DNA of 64,000 bases from Deltaproteobacteria bacterium (GTDB taxonomy: Bacteria; Myxococcota_A; UBA9160; UBA6930), in assembly GCA_028817435.1 (NCBI GenBank), contig JAPPPQ010000015.1:1-64000 (forward strand). The letters run 5' to 3'. The notes beneath the pieces were generated by a model, which was given only the letters and a program-made list of their open reading frames with translations, did no database searches and was not told the origin of the DNA. This document shows positions 8,166 through 22,022 of the stretch, piece after piece (positions within the stretch are counted from its first letter, which is position 1; each line of letters begins with the position of its first letter). The translations under genes were made by a program, and so were the position numbers.

Positions 8166-8403
8166 GTGTGTTTTGGTGGGATTGCGGAACCGGGTCGAAG
8201 CCGCCCGGGTGGAATGGGTGGCAGCGCAGGATGCGCCGGGCCGCCAGAATGACGCCGCGCGGCGGGCCGTGCGCCTCAATGGCCTCCGCCGCATAGGCCG
8301 AGCAACTCGGCGCAAAGCGGCACTGGCCGCCGAAGACGGCGGACAGGGTGCCAGCATAGCAGCGAATGGCGAAGACGAGCAGCGCAGAGATTGCGCGCCT
8401 CAT
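8155..8403 (-). CDS. yidD: YidD membrane protein insertion efficiency factor
   Basis: This 82-residue protein is in the YidD family, a small amphipathic protein that assists YidC-dependent insertion. The family signature is complete: [25 protein letters not shown] split by the characteristic cysteines, then [19 protein letters not shown]. It overlaps rnpA upstream by ATGA (4 bases) and yidC downstream by 11 bases, so the rpmH-rnpA-yidD-yidC run is translationally coupled. Confidence 0.96.
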   Translation of the reverse strand: MRRAISALLVFAIRCYAGTLSAVFGGQCRFAPSCSAYAAEAIEAHGPPRGVILAARRILRCHPFHPGGFDPVPQSHQNTHGS

Positions 8404-8810
8404 CGCCGGAGCAGTCCGGCTAGCTCCCGGGCGATGCCATCAGCGCTGAGCCGCGCAGCGCCGGGGCGCGCAATCAAAACCAGATCGGTCCCGGGAGGCA
8501 GGGCGGCCCGGCGGCGGCGATACCACTCGCGCAACCGGCGCTTCACGCGATTGCGCGCTACGGCATTGCCGACGCGGCGGCTCACCGCCAAACCGAGACC
8601 CCCGCGGGCGGGTTGCGCAGTTGCGCCCGTGGCAGAGCGGGAAGGCGCGATCTGCGCGACAAAATGCGCGCTGCTGTGCCGACGGCCCGCGCGCCGCACG
8701 CGGATGAAATCCTTGGAGCTGCGCAGCCTGTCCGCCCGCCGGAGCTTCTCATCCCCGCGCGCTGCGCTGCGGTCGGCACTCCCTGCGGGGCAACCCGCCT
8801 CCGGCAACAC
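8400..8810 (-). CDS. rnpA: Ribonuclease P protein component
   Basis: RnpA binds the RNase P RNA and helps mature the 5' ends of tRNAs. The conserved RNR box appears as [16 protein letters not shown] near residues 81-96, and the N-terminal [14 protein letters not shown] fits the family. Length is 136 residues with the GTG start at 8810, two bases after the rpmH stop. The first about 25 residues are unlike the family and no strong ribosome-binding site precedes the GTG, so translation may depend on coupling to rpmH. Confidence 0.95.
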   Translation of the reverse strand: MLPEAGCPAGSADRSAARGDEKLRRADRLRSSKDFIRVRRAGRRHSSAHFVAQIAPSRSATGATAQPARGGLGLAVSRRVGNAVARNRVKRRLREWYRRRRAALPPGTDLVLIARPGAARLSADGIARELAGLLRR

Positions 8811-8812
8811 GG

Positions 8813-8962
8813 CTACTTCACGCCGACGGAGACAGAGAGGCGCTTGCGCCCCTTCGCGCGGCGGCTCTTGAGGACGGCCCGGCCCGAACGGCTGCTCATG
8901 CGCGCCCGAAACCCGTGAGTCCGCTTGCGGCGAATGCGGCTCGGCTGATAGGTTCGCTTCAT
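8813..8962 (-). CDS. rpmH: 50S ribosomal protein bL34
   Basis: This 49-residue gene was too short for the ORF track. It reads [18 protein letters not shown], then [20 protein letters not shown], the canonical bL34 sequence with a short extra tail (SVSVGVK). It leads the rpmH-rnpA-yidD-yidC-jag run, which is divergent from dnaN across the candidate origin gap. Confidence 0.98.
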   Translation of the reverse strand: MKRTYQPSRIRRKRTHGFRARMSSRSGRAVLKSRRAKGRKRLSVSVGVK

Positions 8963-9241
8963 CGCAGGCATCCTACCCCACGCCGCCGCCCGCCGTCAAG
9001 CCCCCGCCCCCGGGGGCGCCCCACCGACGATAAATTTCACTCCGGCTGCATTTTTCTGTCGCGGATGGCCATTGCGATGGTGTATTCTCTACTCATCACC
9101 GGGGGAGGGGCAGATCCGACAAAAGGCGCGCGCATCGGGCGCGGGTGCTTTTGTAGAAGCGGCAAGGGTTTCGCTTCACTTTGTCGGATGTCGGCTGTTG
9201 TGGCTGCCTCTTCTGAATTGCAACACGGGGGAAATAAAGAA
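8963..9241. other. rpmH-dnaN divergent intergenic region, candidate origin or dnaN leader
   Basis: This 279-base gap separates the leftward rpmH operon from rightward dnaN, the position usually held by oriC and dnaA. No dnaA gene is present and I see no good DnaA box (TTATNCACA). It does hold AT-richer patches, a possible -10 (TATTCT, 9083-9088), and a perfect 10-base inverted repeat ATCCGACAAA / TTTGTCGGAT (9114-9123 and 9180-9189). Inside that repeat lies a second GAAGC/GCTTC pair. The repeats could form a structured dnaN leader. Origin function is only positional inference. Confidence 0.4.
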
Positions 9242-15474
<6,233 letters not shown>

Positions 15475-15483
15475 CCCCGCCGC

Positions 15484-16803
15484 ATGGCCGAGCCGGTGAG
15501 CGGCCCCCGCGCACAGAGCGAATCGAAGGCCCTCATGCGCCGTGCCCGCCGCCGCATTCCCGGCGGCGTGAACAGCCCGGTGCGGGCTTATGGCGCGGTG
15601 GGGGGCGCGCCGCCCTTCATCGCCCGGGGCCGCGGCCCGCGCATTTTCGATGTGGATGGCAACGGCTATCTCGACTATGTCGGCTCCTGGGGGCCGCTGA
15701 TTCTCGGCCACGCGCCCCCCGCCGTGGTGCGCGCCGTGAAGCGCGCCGCCACCCTCGGCGCCAGCTTCGGCGCGCCCACACCGGGCGAGGTGGAGATTGC
15801 CGAGGCGATTTGCCGCGCGCTGCCCGCGGTGGAGCAGCTGCGCTTCGTCTCCTCGGGAACCGAGGCGGCCATGAGCGCGCTGCGCCTGGCCCGCGCCGCC
15901 ACCGGGCGCAGGAAGATTCTCAAATTCGAGGGCGGCTACCACGGCCACGCCGACGCACTGCTGCTCGGCGCGGGCAGCGGCGTCGCCACCCTTGGCATTC
16001 CCGGCTCGCCGGGCGTTCCCGAGGAATTCACCAAGCTCACGGCGCAGGTTCCCTACAACGATCTCTCGGCGGTGGCGGGCGCATTTCGCAATCACGGCGA
16101 AGATCTCGCCTGCGTCATCGTCGAGCCCGTGGCCGGCAACATGGGCTGCGTGCCGCCGCGCCCGGGCTTTCTGGAGGGGCTGCGCGAAATCTGCGACCGC
16201 CACGGCGCGCTGCTGATTTTCGACGAGGTGATGACGGGCTTTCGGGTGGCCTGGGGCGGCGCACAGCGGCGCTACAAGGTATCGCCGGACCTCACCTGTC
16301 TGGGCAAGGTGGTGGGCGGCGGGCTGCCGGCGGCGGCCTATGGCGGAAGCCGCGCGCTGATGCAGCAGGTAGCGCCAGCCGGGCCGGTCTATCAGGCGGG
16401 CACGCTCTCGGGCAATCCTCTCGCCGTGGCGGCGGGCCTTGAAACGCTGCGGCAACTGGAGCGCCCCGGCGTTTATGAGCGGCTGGAGGCGCGCAGCACA
16501 GCGCTGGCGGCGGGCCTGCGGGCGCGCGCCGAGGCCCGGGGCATTGAGTTTTGCAGCGCGGCGGTGGGGGGAATGTTCGGCTTCGCCTTCCATCCCGGCC
16601 CGCTGCGCAACCTCGAGGACGCCCGCGCCGCGCACACCGGCCGCTTCAAGCGCTTCTTCCGCGCCATGCTGGAGGCGGGCATCTACCTGCCGCCCTCGCC
16701 CTACGAATCCGCATTCATGAGCCTCGCCCACCGGCGCGCCGACATTGCCGAGACGCTGCGCGCCGCCGAATCCGCCTTCGACAAGGCCGCCCGCGTCCGC
16801 TGA
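15484..16803 (+). CDS. hemL: Glutamate-1-semialdehyde 2,1-aminomutase
   Basis: HemL is a PLP enzyme converting glutamate-1-semialdehyde to 5-aminolevulinate in the C5 haem pathway. This 439-residue protein begins with the family signature RRIPGGVNSPVRAY, has FVSSGTEAAMSALRLAR for cofactor phosphate binding, IFDEVMTGFR for the pyridine-contacting Asp, and the Schiff-base lysine at about 275 in LGKVVGGGLPAAAYGG. It starts 9 bases after gyrA and is probably in the same transcript. Its presence indicates tRNA-dependent ALA synthesis. Confidence 0.96.
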   Translation: MAEPVSGPRAQSESKALMRRARRRIPGGVNSPVRAYGAVGGAPPFIARGRGPRIFDVDGNGYLDYVGSWGPLILGHAPPAVVRAVKRAATLGASFGAPTPGEVEIAEAICRALPAVEQLRFVSSGTEAAMSALRLARAATGRRKILKFEGGYHGHADALLLGAGSGVATLGIPGSPGVPEEFTKLTAQVPYNDLSAVAGAFRNHGEDLACVIVEPVAGNMGCVPPRPGFLEGLREICDRHGALLIFDEVMTGFRVAWGGAQRRYKVSPDLTCLGKVVGGGLPAAAYGGSRALMQQVAPAGPVYQAGTLSGNPLAVAAGLETLRQLERPGVYERLEARSTALAAGLRARAEARGIEFCSAAVGGMFGFAFHPGPLRNLEDARAAHTGRFKRFFRAMLEAGIYLPPSPYESAFMSLAHRRADIAETLRAAESAFDKAARVR

Positions 16804-16864
16804 ACTCCGGCCCCGCTGGCGGCGCGTTGAAGGGGCGGCCGGCGGCGGCTACCATGCGCGCCGC

Positions 16865-17188
16865 GTGAGCAACCGCCGCAACGACCCGGGCGATTCTTCC
16901 GGCGCGGCGGGCAGCCGGGGCGCGAAAATCTTCAGCGGCGCGCGCGGCCTCGGGCGGCGCGAGGCCCGGGCCTATCAGGGGGTATTGGAAGCGGTGTTGT
17001 GCGTTCCCGCCGGCGCGCTGCTCGGCTACGGAGTGGATCGCTGGCTGCAGGCCGCGCCCTGGGGCGTCCTCGCTGGTTTGGGCCTCGGCTTCATCGCCTT
17101 TGTGCTGGCGGCGGTGCGCTTGCCCGGGCGGCTCTCGCCGGAAGAGCCCGCGCCGCACGCAGAGCCGGCGGAAAGGGAGAGAGAGTGA
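16865..17188 (+). CDS. atpZ: AtpZ/AtpI-like F0F1-ATPase accessory protein
   Basis: This 107-residue small membrane protein has two helices (GVLEAVLCVPAGALLGYGVDRW and WGVLAGLGLGFIAFVLAAV, quoted in pieces of the same hairpin) in the AtpZ/AtpI pattern found at the head of atp operons, where it is thought to help assemble the c-ring or carry Mg2+/Ca2+. The GTG at 16865 (VSNRRNDPG) is preferred because the upstream ORF extension is hemL shadow. It overlaps the next gene by GTGA. Confidence 0.75.
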   Translation: MSNRRNDPGDSSGAAGSRGAKIFSGARGLGRREARAYQGVLEAVLCVPAGALLGYGVDRWLQAAPWGVLAGLGLGFIAFVLAAVRLPGRLSPEEPAPHAEPAERERE

Positions 17189-17574
17189 AGGGGCGTCTCC
17201 CCATGGCGGCGGTGCAGCGGCTGCACCTGTTTCTGGCCGCGGGCGTTGCGTTGTTGGCGCTCTTCGGCGGCGGAGATTTCGCCCTCGCAGTGCTGCTCGG
17301 CGCGGCCCTGCAGGCGCTGAACTTCCGCGCGCTCTACCGCTTCTCCACGCGCATTGTGCTGCGCGCGGGCGGCGCGGCCCCCGCGGTGGCGCTGCTCGGC
17401 TTCGCCCTGCGCCTGGCGCTGCTCGGCGTGGCGATTGTGCTGTCGCTGCGCGCCGGGGCCAACCCGCTTGGGCTGCTGCTCGGCCTTTCGCTGCTGGCCC
17501 CCGCCATGGTCGCCGCCGCCTGGCGCGCGCGCCCCGCGCCCATGGCTTCGCAGCCCGGAGAGTCCGCGCCGTGA
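17185..17574 (+). CDS. atpI: ATP synthase subunit I-like membrane protein
   Basis: This 129-residue protein has four predicted membrane helices and the ATP synthase I family pattern seen just before atpB in Deltaproteobacteria; ALQALNFRALYRF sits in the first loop. It probably assists c-ring assembly. The GTG start at 17185 overlaps the previous stop (GTGA) after a purine-rich GGGAGAGAGA site; an ATG 18 bases later is possible. It in turn overlaps atpB by GTGA. Confidence 0.75.
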   Translation: MKGRLPMAAVQRLHLFLAAGVALLALFGGGDFALAVLLGAALQALNFRALYRFSTRIVLRAGGAAPAVALLGFALRLALLGVAIVLSLRAGANPLGLLLGLSLLAPAMVAAAWRARPAPMASQPGESAP

Positions 17575-18290
17575 GTCTGTTCCGCCAACTCGAGACGCTC
17601 ACCCAGGTGTCCTGGGTAATTTGGTCCGCGCTCTTCGCCGCGGCGCTGGTGCTCGGCAGCGGGCTCGTGGTGCGCGCGCGTCTGGCGGCCGCCGGGGGCG
17701 GCGTGATTCCCGATGCGGGTTTCTCATTTCGCAACATCCTCGAGGTGTTGGTGGAAATGCTGGCGGGTCTGGCCCGCGAGAACATGGGGCCGGACTGGCG
17801 GCGCTACTTCCCGCTGGTGGGCACCTTCTTCTTCTTCATTCTCATCTCGAACTGGGCCGGTTTGGTGCCGGGGGTGGATGGCGCAACCAGCTCCGCCAAC
17901 ACCACCTGGGCCTGGGCGCTGATTTCTTTTGCCGTGCACCAGTATGTGGGAATTCGCGCCCACGGCTTTCGCTACATCCACCACTTTCTGGGCCCGGTGC
18001 TGTTTGACGCAAAGTTTCTGGGGCGCACAATCCATGTGCGGCCGCTGGCGCCGATCTACTTCATCATCGAGGCGATCAGCCATCTGTCGCGGGTCTTCAC
18101 CTTGGCGGTGCGGCTTCTGGCCAATATGTTCGCCGACCACCAGGTGGTTGCAGTGTGGCTGCTGCTGCTGCCGGCCGTGGTGCCCGCGGTGTTCATGGGG
18201 CTGGGCGTGCTGGTCGCCTTTCTGCAAGCCTATGTCTTCGCGCTGCTCTCGATGATCTACATCGGCCTGGCGCTGGAGGAGGCGCACTGA
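17571..18290 (+). CDS. atpB: ATP synthase F0 subunit a
   Basis: Subunit a forms the ion half-channels beside the c-ring. The 239-residue protein has about five to six membrane helices. The essential arginine is in LAVRLLANMFADH, preceded by FIIEAISHLSRVFT, and the first helix pair holds FFFILISNWAGLVPG. The start is a GTG at 17571 overlapping the atpI stop. It sits in a short operon atpZ-atpI-atpB-atpE, with the b, delta, alpha, gamma, beta and epsilon genes absent here. This split is known in Deltaproteobacteria and some other phyla. Confidence 0.96.
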   Translation: MSLFRQLETLTQVSWVIWSALFAAALVLGSGLVVRARLAAAGGGVIPDAGFSFRNILEVLVEMLAGLARENMGPDWRRYFPLVGTFFFFILISNWAGLVPGVDGATSSANTTWAWALISFAVHQYVGIRAHGFRYIHHFLGPVLFDAKFLGRTIHVRPLAPIYFIIEAISHLSRVFTLAVRLLANMFADHQVVAVWLLLLPAVVPAVFMGLGVLVAFLQAYVFALLSMIYIGLALEEAH

Positions 18291-18335
18291 GCGCCGGTCA
18301 CTGACGCGAACCAACCCAAAAGGAGGGGAAAACTC

Positions 18336-18650
18336 ATGCGCAGGTTCTCAAAGTTCATTTTCTGGTCCATGGCGGCGGCGCTGCTTCCGGCGGCCGCCTG
18401 GGCCGAGGGCGGCGGCGCCGATGCCAGCTTCGGCTACGCCATTGGCGCGGGCATCGCCGTCGGCATGGCGGGGCTGGGCTGCGGCATCGGCCAGGGCCTC
18501 ACCGCGGGCAACACCACGGCGGGCATCGCCCGCAACCCCGGCGCGGCGGGCAGCATGTTCACCAACTTCATCCTGGGAATGGTGCTGATCGAATCGATCT
18601 CGATCTACGGCCTGGTGATCGCAATCCTGCTCTGGCTCAAGATCCCCTAG
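18336..18650 (+). CDS. atpE: ATP synthase F0 subunit c
   Basis: Subunit c builds the rotating ion-binding ring. The 104-residue protein has the two-helix hairpin with loop GIARNPGA and the ion-binding glutamate in VLIESISIYGLV. It is longer than usual because of a signal-peptide-like N-terminus (FIFWSMAAALLPAAAWAEGG) of about 25 residues, which may be cleaved on insertion. The Gln in GIGQG and the ES...Y pattern resemble Na+-binding c subunits, although they also occur in rings not shown to use Na+. An AAAGGAGG site precedes the ATG. It ends the local atp operon. Confidence 0.96.
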   Translation: MRRFSKFIFWSMAAALLPAAAWAEGGGADASFGYAIGAGIAVGMAGLGCGIGQGLTAGNTTAGIARNPGAAGSMFTNFILGMVLIESISIYGLVIAILLWLKIP

Positions 18651-18951
18651 GGCGGTAGCGGCCCCCGGGCGGCGATGCGGCGGCGGCTCTCCCCGTTTCG
18701 CCGCCGATACTTGCCGCGACTCCGCCCGGAGGCACGCGCCCGCCGAGAGCACTCCTCCGGTCCCGTAAAAAAGGAGTGATCGTTGTCACGGGCATTGCCA
18801 CGGGGTGACCTTTCAACCCCGCCGGAGACCGGCGCGGGCCCCACGGCATTTGCCTTCCTGCAGAGCAAGGGATATGCCACTCTCGCAGCGCGCTGCGGCG
18901 GCGCGCGCCGCGCGGTTGCCGCGTATGTGAACGGGGGGCGCCGGGTCGCCT
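18651..18951. other. Non-coding gap after atpE with nested inverted repeats
   Basis: No convincing gene lies in these 301 bases; the 68-codon ORF at 18783 has no family resemblance. A hairpin CACTCCT/AGGAGTG (18750-18756, 18772-18778) could end the atp transcript, although it lacks a T run. Downstream, GCCGG-AGA-CCGGC and a longer imperfect pairing of GGCATTGCCACGGGG with CCCCACGGCATTTGCC suggest a folded RNA. No known RNA family was recognised. Confidence 0.35.
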
Positions 18952-19602
18952 GTGAAATCCGGGACACTGATCGCCTTCGAGGGCATTGACGGCAGCGGCA
19001 AGTCCACGCAGTTGCCGCGCCTCGCCGCGCGCTTGCGCGCCGCCGGGCACGCGGTGCTGTGCAGCGGCGAACCCTGGGAGGGCTGCGAGGCGGGCCGCCG
19101 CATCCGGCGCATGGCGCGCAGCGGCCAGCGCGTCCCGGCGCGCACCGAGCTGGCGTGGTTTGTCGAGCAGCGCCGCGCGCATTTGCGCGAGCGGGTGCTT
19201 CCCGCCCTGGAGCGCGGCGAGATCGTTCTGCTGCACCGCTACTACCTTTCCAGCGTGGCCTACCAGGGCGCGCGCGGCCTGGACTGGCGCGAGATTTTGG
19301 CGGCGCATCCCGCGCCCGAGTTCCCCGCGCCGGATCTGGTGCTGCTGCTCGACCTGCCCCCCACCGCCGGGCTGGCCCGGGTGGAGGCGCGCGCCGCTGC
19401 CGCCGAGCCGGCCTTTGAGGAGCGCGCCTTTCTGGAGTCGGTGCGCGAGATTTTCCTGGCGCTGCGCCTGCCCAGCCTGGCGCGCATTGCCGCGGCGGCC
19501 GCGCCCGCCGAGGTGGAGCGCGAAATTGCCCGCTGCGTGGCGCAACGCCTCGCGCTGCCCGCAAACACCGCGGGCGCAGAGCCCGCGCCGGGTTACTCGT
19601 AG
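18952..19602 (+). CDS. tmk: Thymidylate kinase-like protein
   Basis: Thymidylate kinase converts dTMP to dTDP. The 216-residue protein has the P-loop FEGIDGSGKST at residues 9-19 and the RYYLSSVAYQGARG region that binds dTMP. The usual DR(Y/H) motif is changed: the aspartate is a histidine (VLLHRYYLSS), and this Asp normally contacts the substrate and Mg2+. The LID region is also weak. It may therefore be a divergent or altered-specificity nucleotide kinase. The start is a GTG at 18952. Its last 10 bases overlap the end of the convergent lipoprotein gene. Confidence 0.75.
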   Translation: MKSGTLIAFEGIDGSGKSTQLPRLAARLRAAGHAVLCSGEPWEGCEAGRRIRRMARSGQRVPARTELAWFVEQRRAHLRERVLPALERGEIVLLHRYYLSSVAYQGARGLDWREILAAHPAPEFPAPDLVLLLDLPPTAGLARVEARAAAAEPAFEERAFLESVREIFLALRLPSLARIAAAAAPAEVEREIARCVAQRLALPANTAGAEPAPGYS

Positions 19603-22022
19603 AGGGCGGCGTCCGGCGTTTTGCGGGGCAGGCGGATGCGCGGAAATGCGCCCAGTGCGAAATCGTCGAAGCTGCCCTGCAGCACCAGCTCCACGGGCAA
19701 AATTGAATCCCGCGCGCGCACTGCGCCGTGGCGCTCCCGCGCGGAGAGATAGCTGTAACTGGAATGCGCGCCGGGGCGCAGATCCGGGCGCTGCACCGCG
19801 CCGAGCCGCGCGCGCTCGAAGTAGAGATCGCGGCCCGCGTCGTGTTCGGGGAGCGCGTCCGGATCACTGCGCAGCGCGTGCAGCGAAACTTCCTCCAATT
19901 GCGCGACGGCGCGGGCCAGGCGCTCTTCGCCGATGCGCTCGCGCTTGCGCACCGGCTCGTCTTTCGCCCGGCCGCTGGGGCCCAGAAAGGCGAGCTCCAT
20001 GATCCGCCCGCCCAGAAAGCGCAGGCCCTCGGGGTGCAGTTCGCCGTTTTGCGGATCGCCGTCGAGCAACCCGGGCCGCAGCGCCAGCCCCTGCGGCCCC
20101 GCCACCGAGGGATTTTCCAGCAGGAAGGCCCGGCTGACGCGGATGCGCTGGGGCGTGGCCTCTGCGATTTCCTTGCGCAGCGCGCGGCCCGCTTGCCGTC
20201 CGCCCACGCTGCCGGCGAAGCTCCGCGCCACCTCTGCCAGCAGTTGCATCCGCACATTGCGCCGCCGCTCCCGCAGCGAGGCTTCCAGCGCCTGCCCGGC
20301 GGCCCGCTCCCGCAGCGCGGCCCGCTCGGCCTGGTTCCGCAGCCCGCCCGCCTCGGCCAGTTGCAGCGCGCCCACATAATTGCCGCGCGCTTCTTCGTGT
20401 TCGAGAAGCCAGGCGCGCAGTTCGCCCGCCCGCTCGCCATTCGGGTGCTGCTCCAGATAGCGCCGCGCCATTACCGCCGGCGCGCGCCGCCCGCCGCGCA
20501 AAAAGGGAAAGCGCAGCAGCCGTATCGGCAGGCCGAGGGCGACGGCCAGCAAGGTGGGCGTCTCCGCCAGCCACTCGACGGGCCGGGGCAGATCCCGATC
20601 GCGCGCCCCCCCCGCCAGCGGGCCGAAGAGCAGCCAGCGCATGCGATCCGCCTGGTCGGCGCGGTGCGCCACGCGAAAGGCGCGGTAGGGATTGGAGGCC
20701 GCGCTGTTCACCAGTGCGGCGGCGTGCCGCGCCATGTTCGAGCGGCCCGGATTTTGCCGGGCCAACCCGCGCAGCAGCCGCCAGCGCGCGGACTCATCGC
20801 CGCGCTCGGCGGCGGCCAGCGCCAGGGCGAAGCGCGCCTCGTCCGCGCGCGGTCCGCGCGGCGCCTCCTGCAACAGCGCGCGGGCCGCGCTCTCAATATC
20901 GCCATCCGGCAACAGCAGCGCGCTCAGCAGCGCGGCCTCGGCCGCTTCTACCTGCGCGGGCGCGGCGCTCTCAGCCGCGCCGGATTCTGCAGGCCGCGCG
21001 CGCCCGGCCCGTTCCGCATCCGCCTGAACTGCGGCGGTCGTGCCTGTGCCGGCCGAGTCCGCGCCAGCCTGAGCTGCGGCGGGCGCGGCAGTGAGGCTGC
21101 GGCGCAGTGCCGCGGCGCGGCGCGCCTGGGCGCGGCGGGCCTCGGCGAGCAGGCCGCGCGCCCGCTGCGAATCCGGCGCGTAGCGCAATGCGCGCTCGGC
21201 GTGGGCTGCTGCGCGCGCCGCATCTCCCGCGCGCAACGCTCGGCGCGCGCGGCGCAGACTGCGCGCGCTTTCGTTTTCGAGCCAGCGCTGTTGACCGGCT
21301 TCCAACCTCTCCAGCAGGTCGGCGGCCTGCCCGGCCTCGGGATTCTCCTCCACGAAGCGCTTCCAGTGGGCCAGGGCCTGCCGCTCACCAGTGGAGAGAT
21401 CGTCGGCCAAATGCTCGCGCAGGCCGAGCTGCAGCAGGGCTTCGGCGGTGTGCACGGGCAGCACGGTGGGGTTGGCGAGGCCCATGCCCAGCGCCCGGCT
21501 CAGCAGGTTGAGCGCGCCGCCCCAGCGTCGCAGCCGGGCCTCGCGCAGCCGCGCATCGGCCAGGGAGAGCGGGTCGGAGGCCACATCCGCCTCCATGCGG
21601 CGGCGCAGCGCGGGGGGCAAATCGCCCCGGTTCAGCAGCTCTGCCTGGGCGCTGCGCCAGCGGGGGCGCTCCTCAATCAGCGCGTTGCGCGCGTCGAGGG
21701 CCCAGGGCAGCAGGCCCGTCGCCGCCTCGCCCCGGGCCGCGCGGGCGGCGTCCAGCGCCTCAATGTCCCGGACGGCCTGCGCGGCGGCTTCCCGGTCGCC
21801 GGCCAGCAGCGCCAGGGCCAGATCCCGGGCCGCCCGGTCGCCCGCTTCGGGGGCGCGCGCCCCCAGACTCGGCAGCGGCTCCAAAGGCTGCGCCGGCGGC
21901 GCAGAAGCACCCGTGGCGCAACCGGCGCAGAGCGCGCAGAGCCAAACCGCGCACAAACGCAGTTTGCGTCGCGGCTGCGCCACCCGGCGCGCCGGCCGGG
22001 CCTCAGGGCGAGAAGCGGTCAC
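19593..22022 (-). CDS. Large TPR-like lipoprotein of unknown function
   Basis: I do not recognise a named family. From the GTG at 22022 the protein is 809 residues. It has a basic N-region, a hydrophobic stretch and the lipobox LCAGC near residue 35, so it should be a lipoprotein of the cell envelope. The body is almost all Ala/Arg/Leu-rich helical repeats that look like degenerate TPR units (for example AAHAERALRYAPDSQRARGL), with a possible membrane-proximal segment near LAVALGLPIRLLRFPF. The C-terminal 120 residues are less repetitive. The start overlaps the stop of the upstream lipoprotein gene by 20 bases, so the two are coupled and may act together. It overlaps tmk tail-to-tail. Confidence 0.65.
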   Translation of the reverse strand: MTASRPEARPARRVAQPRRKLRLCAVWLCALCAGCATGASAPPAQPLEPLPSLGARAPEAGDRAARDLALALLAGDREAAAQAVRDIEALDAARAARGEAATGLLPWALDARNALIEERPRWRSAQAELLNRGDLPPALRRRMEADVASDPLSLADARLREARLRRWGGALNLLSRALGMGLANPTVLPVHTAEALLQLGLREHLADDLSTGERQALAHWKRFVEENPEAGQAADLLERLEAGQQRWLENESARSLRRARRALRAGDAARAAAHAERALRYAPDSQRARGLLAEARRAQARRAAALRRSLTAAPAAAQAGADSAGTGTTAAVQADAERAGRARPAESGAAESAAPAQVEAAEAALLSALLLPDGDIESAARALLQEAPRGPRADEARFALALAAAERGDESARWRLLRGLARQNPGRSNMARHAAALVNSAASNPYRAFRVAHRADQADRMRWLLFGPLAGGARDRDLPRPVEWLAETPTLLAVALGLPIRLLRFPFLRGGRRAPAVMARRYLEQHPNGERAGELRAWLLEHEEARGNYVGALQLAEAGGLRNQAERAALRERAAGQALEASLRERRRNVRMQLLAEVARSFAGSVGGRQAGRALRKEIAEATPQRIRVSRAFLLENPSVAGPQGLALRPGLLDGDPQNGELHPEGLRFLGGRIMELAFLGPSGRAKDEPVRKRERIGEERLARAVAQLEEVSLHALRSDPDALPEHDAGRDLYFERARLGAVQRPDLRPGAHSSYSYLSARERHGAVRARDSILPVELVLQGSFDDFALGAFPRIRLPRKTPDAALYE

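Noticed and set aside
8963-9241. DnaA boxes in the rpmH-dnaN gap
   Set aside because: Best matches to TTATNCACA reach only about 5 of 9 bases, so origin function is not claimed.
15484-16803. hemL as another class III aminotransferase such as argD
   Set aside because: The N-terminal PGGVNSPVRAY and the YHGHAD region are specific to glutamate-1-semialdehyde aminomutase.
18783-18989. 68-codon ORF before tmk
   Set aside because: No ribosome-binding site or family resemblance, and it overlaps the tmk start in another frame.
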